Source: Candidatus Woesearchaeota archaeon (GTDB taxonomy: Archaea; Nanobdellota; Nanobdellia; Woesearchaeales; GW2011-AR4). From it: 40,302 bases of DNA. The stretch spans positions 1 to 40,302 of the forward strand of contig JACPIE010000023.1 in the NCBI GenBank assembly GCA_016188245.1, given 5' to 3'. The notes beneath the pieces are model-generated. The model made no database searches and was not told the origin of the DNA. It saw only the letters and a list, made by a program, of their open reading frames with translations. How positions within the stretch are numbered: the first letter of the stretch is position 1; each line of letters opens with the position of its first letter. Shown piece by piece: positions 38,797-40,302 of this stretch. Made by a program: the position numbers and the translations under genes.

Positions 38797-40104
38797 ATGT
38801 TCAAATTCCTCAAAGAAAAGCTGAAAAGCGCAATATCCAAGATTTCTGAAGGCGTTGAGAGGGAGGGAAAAGAAGAAGAAACAACAGCTGAAAAACTAAC
38901 TGAAGAACCCAAAGCAGAACAAAAAGGATTTTTTGCGAAACTTAAGGAAAAATTTTCAGGGAAAGGGGAAATGTCTGATGGTAAAAAGGAAGCCATTGAA
39001 GAAAAAAAGATAAAATCGGAAGAAAAACAGGAAATAAAAGAAAAGCCAATAATCGGCGAGCACAAAAAAATACAGCACCCAAAAATAAAGCCGGAAGCAA
39101 GCCGTCAAATAAGAAAAGAAGAGCCGTCCAAAAAGCCCGAGGCAATTCCCCCTCTGGAAAAAATTCCGAAAAAAGCCGAAGCAAAAGAAGAGCCCAAAGC
39201 AACCTACAAAGAGCCTGAAAAAAAAGGATTCTTTGCGGCAATCGCGGAAAAGATAATAACCACAAAAATAGACGGAAAAAAATTTGACGAGCTGTTTTGG
39301 GACTTGGAGATGGCGCTGATGGAAAACAATGTCGCGGTTGAAGTCATAGAAAAGATAAAAAGCGACTTAAAAAGCCAAATTGCTGAAAAGCCCATCAAAA
39401 GGACAAAAGTCGAGGAAACCATCCTGGAAGCACTGAAGGCTTCTGTTGAAGAGCTTTTTGCAATAAGCAGCATAGACTTAGTTCAGGAAATAAAAAATAA
39501 AAAGGAGAAGCCATACGTGATGGCATTTTTCGGCATAAACGGCTCAGGGAAAACAACAAGCATCGCAAAGATTGCAAACATGCTCAAGGTTAACAAGCTC
39601 TCATGTGTTTTGGCTGCTTCTGACACTTTCAGGGCAGCTTCAATAGAGCAGCTGCAGCAGCACGCCGATAAGCTGGAAATAAAAATGATAAAGCACGGCT
39701 ACGGAAGCGACCCGGCTGCTGTGGCATTTGACGCAATCAAGCACGCAAAAGCTAAAAACATTGATGCTGTTTTGATTGACACCGCGGGAAGAATGCACTC
39801 AAATGCAAATCTTATAGATGAGCTTAAAAAAATCACAAGAGTAACCAAACCAGATATTAAGATATTTGTAGGGGAATCTATAGCCGGAAATGACTGTGTT
39901 GAGCAGGCAAAAACATTCAATGAATCAGTCGGAATTGACGGAATAATACTTGCAAAAGCGGATATAGACGAAAAAGGAGGTGCTGCTATTTCTGTAAGCT
40001 ATGTGACAGGCAAGCCAATCTTATATTTTGGCGTCGGGCAGGGCTACAATGACATTGAAAAATTCGACAAAGAAAAAGTTATTAGGAACATTGGGCTGGC
40101 TTGA
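38797..40104 (+). CDS. ftsY: Signal recognition particle receptor FtsY
   Basis: SRP GTPase receptor at the membrane. After FKFLKEKLKSAISKIS, a Lys/Glu-rich linker of about 130 residues leads to the NG domain: FFGINGSGKTTSIAKIA (G1, about residues 244-260), ASDTFRAASIEQLQQHA, IDTAGRMHSNANLI (G3) and the end PILYFGVGQGYNDIEKFD. The G4 motif reads AKAD instead of the usual TKxD. I start at ATG 38797 (435 residues); the frame is open from 38734 inside prefoldin alpha. Confidence 0.93.
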   Translation: MFKFLKEKLKSAISKISEGVEREGKEEETTAEKLTEEPKAEQKGFFAKLKEKFSGKGEMSDGKKEAIEEKKIKSEEKQEIKEKPIIGEHKKIQHPKIKPEASRQIRKEEPSKKPEAIPPLEKIPKKAEAKEEPKATYKEPEKKGFFAAIAEKIITTKIDGKKFDELFWDLEMALMENNVAVEVIEKIKSDLKSQIAEKPIKRTKVEETILEALKASVEELFAISSIDLVQEIKNKKEKPYVMAFFGINGSGKTTSIAKIANMLKVNKLSCVLAASDTFRAASIEQLQQHADKLEIKMIKHGYGSDPAAVAFDAIKHAKAKNIDAVLIDTAGRMHSNANLIDELKKITRVTKPDIKIFVGESIAGNDCVEQAKTFNESVGIDGIILAKADIDEKGGAAISVSYVTGKPILYFGVGQGYNDIEKFDKEKVIRNIGLA

Positions 40105-40105
40105 A

Positions 40106-40302
40106 TCAATAAAACTCAATCTTCCCGTCCAGATAAATTCCCTTGTGCAGCTTTACAGGGCGCCAGTCATCAACAACAAGCTCAGCATTCATCCATTCCG
40201 CAAGCTCTTCTGCATTGCCGATAGTTGCGCTTAAGCCGATGAACTGGGCATTTTTCAGCAGCTGCTTGAATATTGTCAGCAAAATCTCCAGTGTCGGCCC
40301 CC
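40106..40302 (-). CDS. Hel308-type helicase, truncated 3' end (partial at window edge)
   Basis: The 65 visible codons read GPTLEILLTIFKQLLKNAQF, IGLSATIGNAEELAEWMNAE, then LVVDDWRPVKLHKGIYLDGK and IEFY before TGA (40108-40106). GLSATIGN-ELAEWLNAELVVSDWRP is the helicase motif III region of archaeal Hel308. In Hel308 this is the end of RecA domain 1; RecA2, winged-helix and ratchet domains should follow, but the frame stops here, two bases from the ftsY stop. So the gene is split or truncated. Confidence 0.75.
   Translation of the reverse strand, partial: GPTLEILLTIFKQLLKNAQFIGLSATIGNAEELAEWMNAELVVDDWRPVKLHKGIYLDGKIEFY

Noticed and set aside
1..40302. CRISPR array or tRNA genes
   Set aside because: No regularly spaced repeats and no cloverleaf with a GTTCRAATC arm were found by reading both strands; GTTCGAAT near 30549 is inside the agmatinase gene.

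Overview
The window comes from an archaeon, most likely a DPANN-type lineage (Woesearchaeota-like is my guess from gene content; no 16S rRNA is present). Archaeal markers are ribosomal proteins eS17 and eL21, RNA polymerase subunits RpoK and RpoF, prefoldin alpha, FtsY, deoxyhypusine synthase, an AlaX editing protein, Lhr and Hel308 helicases, and TATA boxes about 25 bases before many starts (leaderless genes). A minority of genes (the membrane-protein pair, metK, deoxyhypusine synthase, lspA) carry GGAGGTG/GAGGTGG-like Shine-Dalgarno sites. Several genes are of bacterial type: CoaD, CoaE, MetK, LspA and a class I PRPP synthetase.

Layout. 1-5260: Lhr-like helicase, a membrane-anchored remnant of a glycoside hydrolase, and the coaE-coaD pair. 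5287-7770 (minus): zinc ribbon/rpoK/eS17 operon, two tandem DUF5752-like paralogs, an AbrB/PIN toxin-antitoxin (TA) pair. 7864-16248: an unknown membrane protein, then a glycogen island: GH57 amylase, GT4 glycosyltransferase and a winged-helix regulator on minus; a eukaryote-type (GT3) glycogen synthase and debranching enzyme divergently on plus; a GH15 enzyme on minus. 16447-18431: a VapBC pair, then a RHH/RelE pair with a small unknown gene, flanked by paired GGGGCAA inverted repeats. 18510-21671: AlaX, two divergent paralogous small membrane proteins, a metallophosphoesterase, an HTH-CBS regulator. 21938-23843: metK, a tail-to-tail TA pair and a diverged second copy of the metK 3' end. 23841-31041 (minus): two GNAT-like proteins, then deoxyhypusine synthase, carboxy(nor)spermidine decarboxylase and dehydrogenase, agmatinase and a SpeD homolog, together a near-complete arginine-to-spermidine-to-deoxyhypusine route. 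31259-34198 (minus): eL21-rpoF-unknown-DUF655-S2P protease-zinc ribbon. 34474-40302: lspA, a nuclease-like gene, scpA, an unknown gene, another VapBC, prs, prefoldin alpha, ftsY, and a Hel308 fragment at the edge.

The least expected signals lie between genes: a two-stem element with a shared GAGCATGCTC core that fills the antitoxin-toxin gap at 17943-18066 and recurs at 34312-34426; inverted GGGGCAA repeats bounding a 1.3 kb TA cassette; and a mostly synonymous, diverged copy of the metK 3' end on the far side of a TA pair, as if DNA had integrated at the end of metK. Five TA modules occur in 40 kb. I saw no tRNA, rRNA, CRISPR array or transposase.
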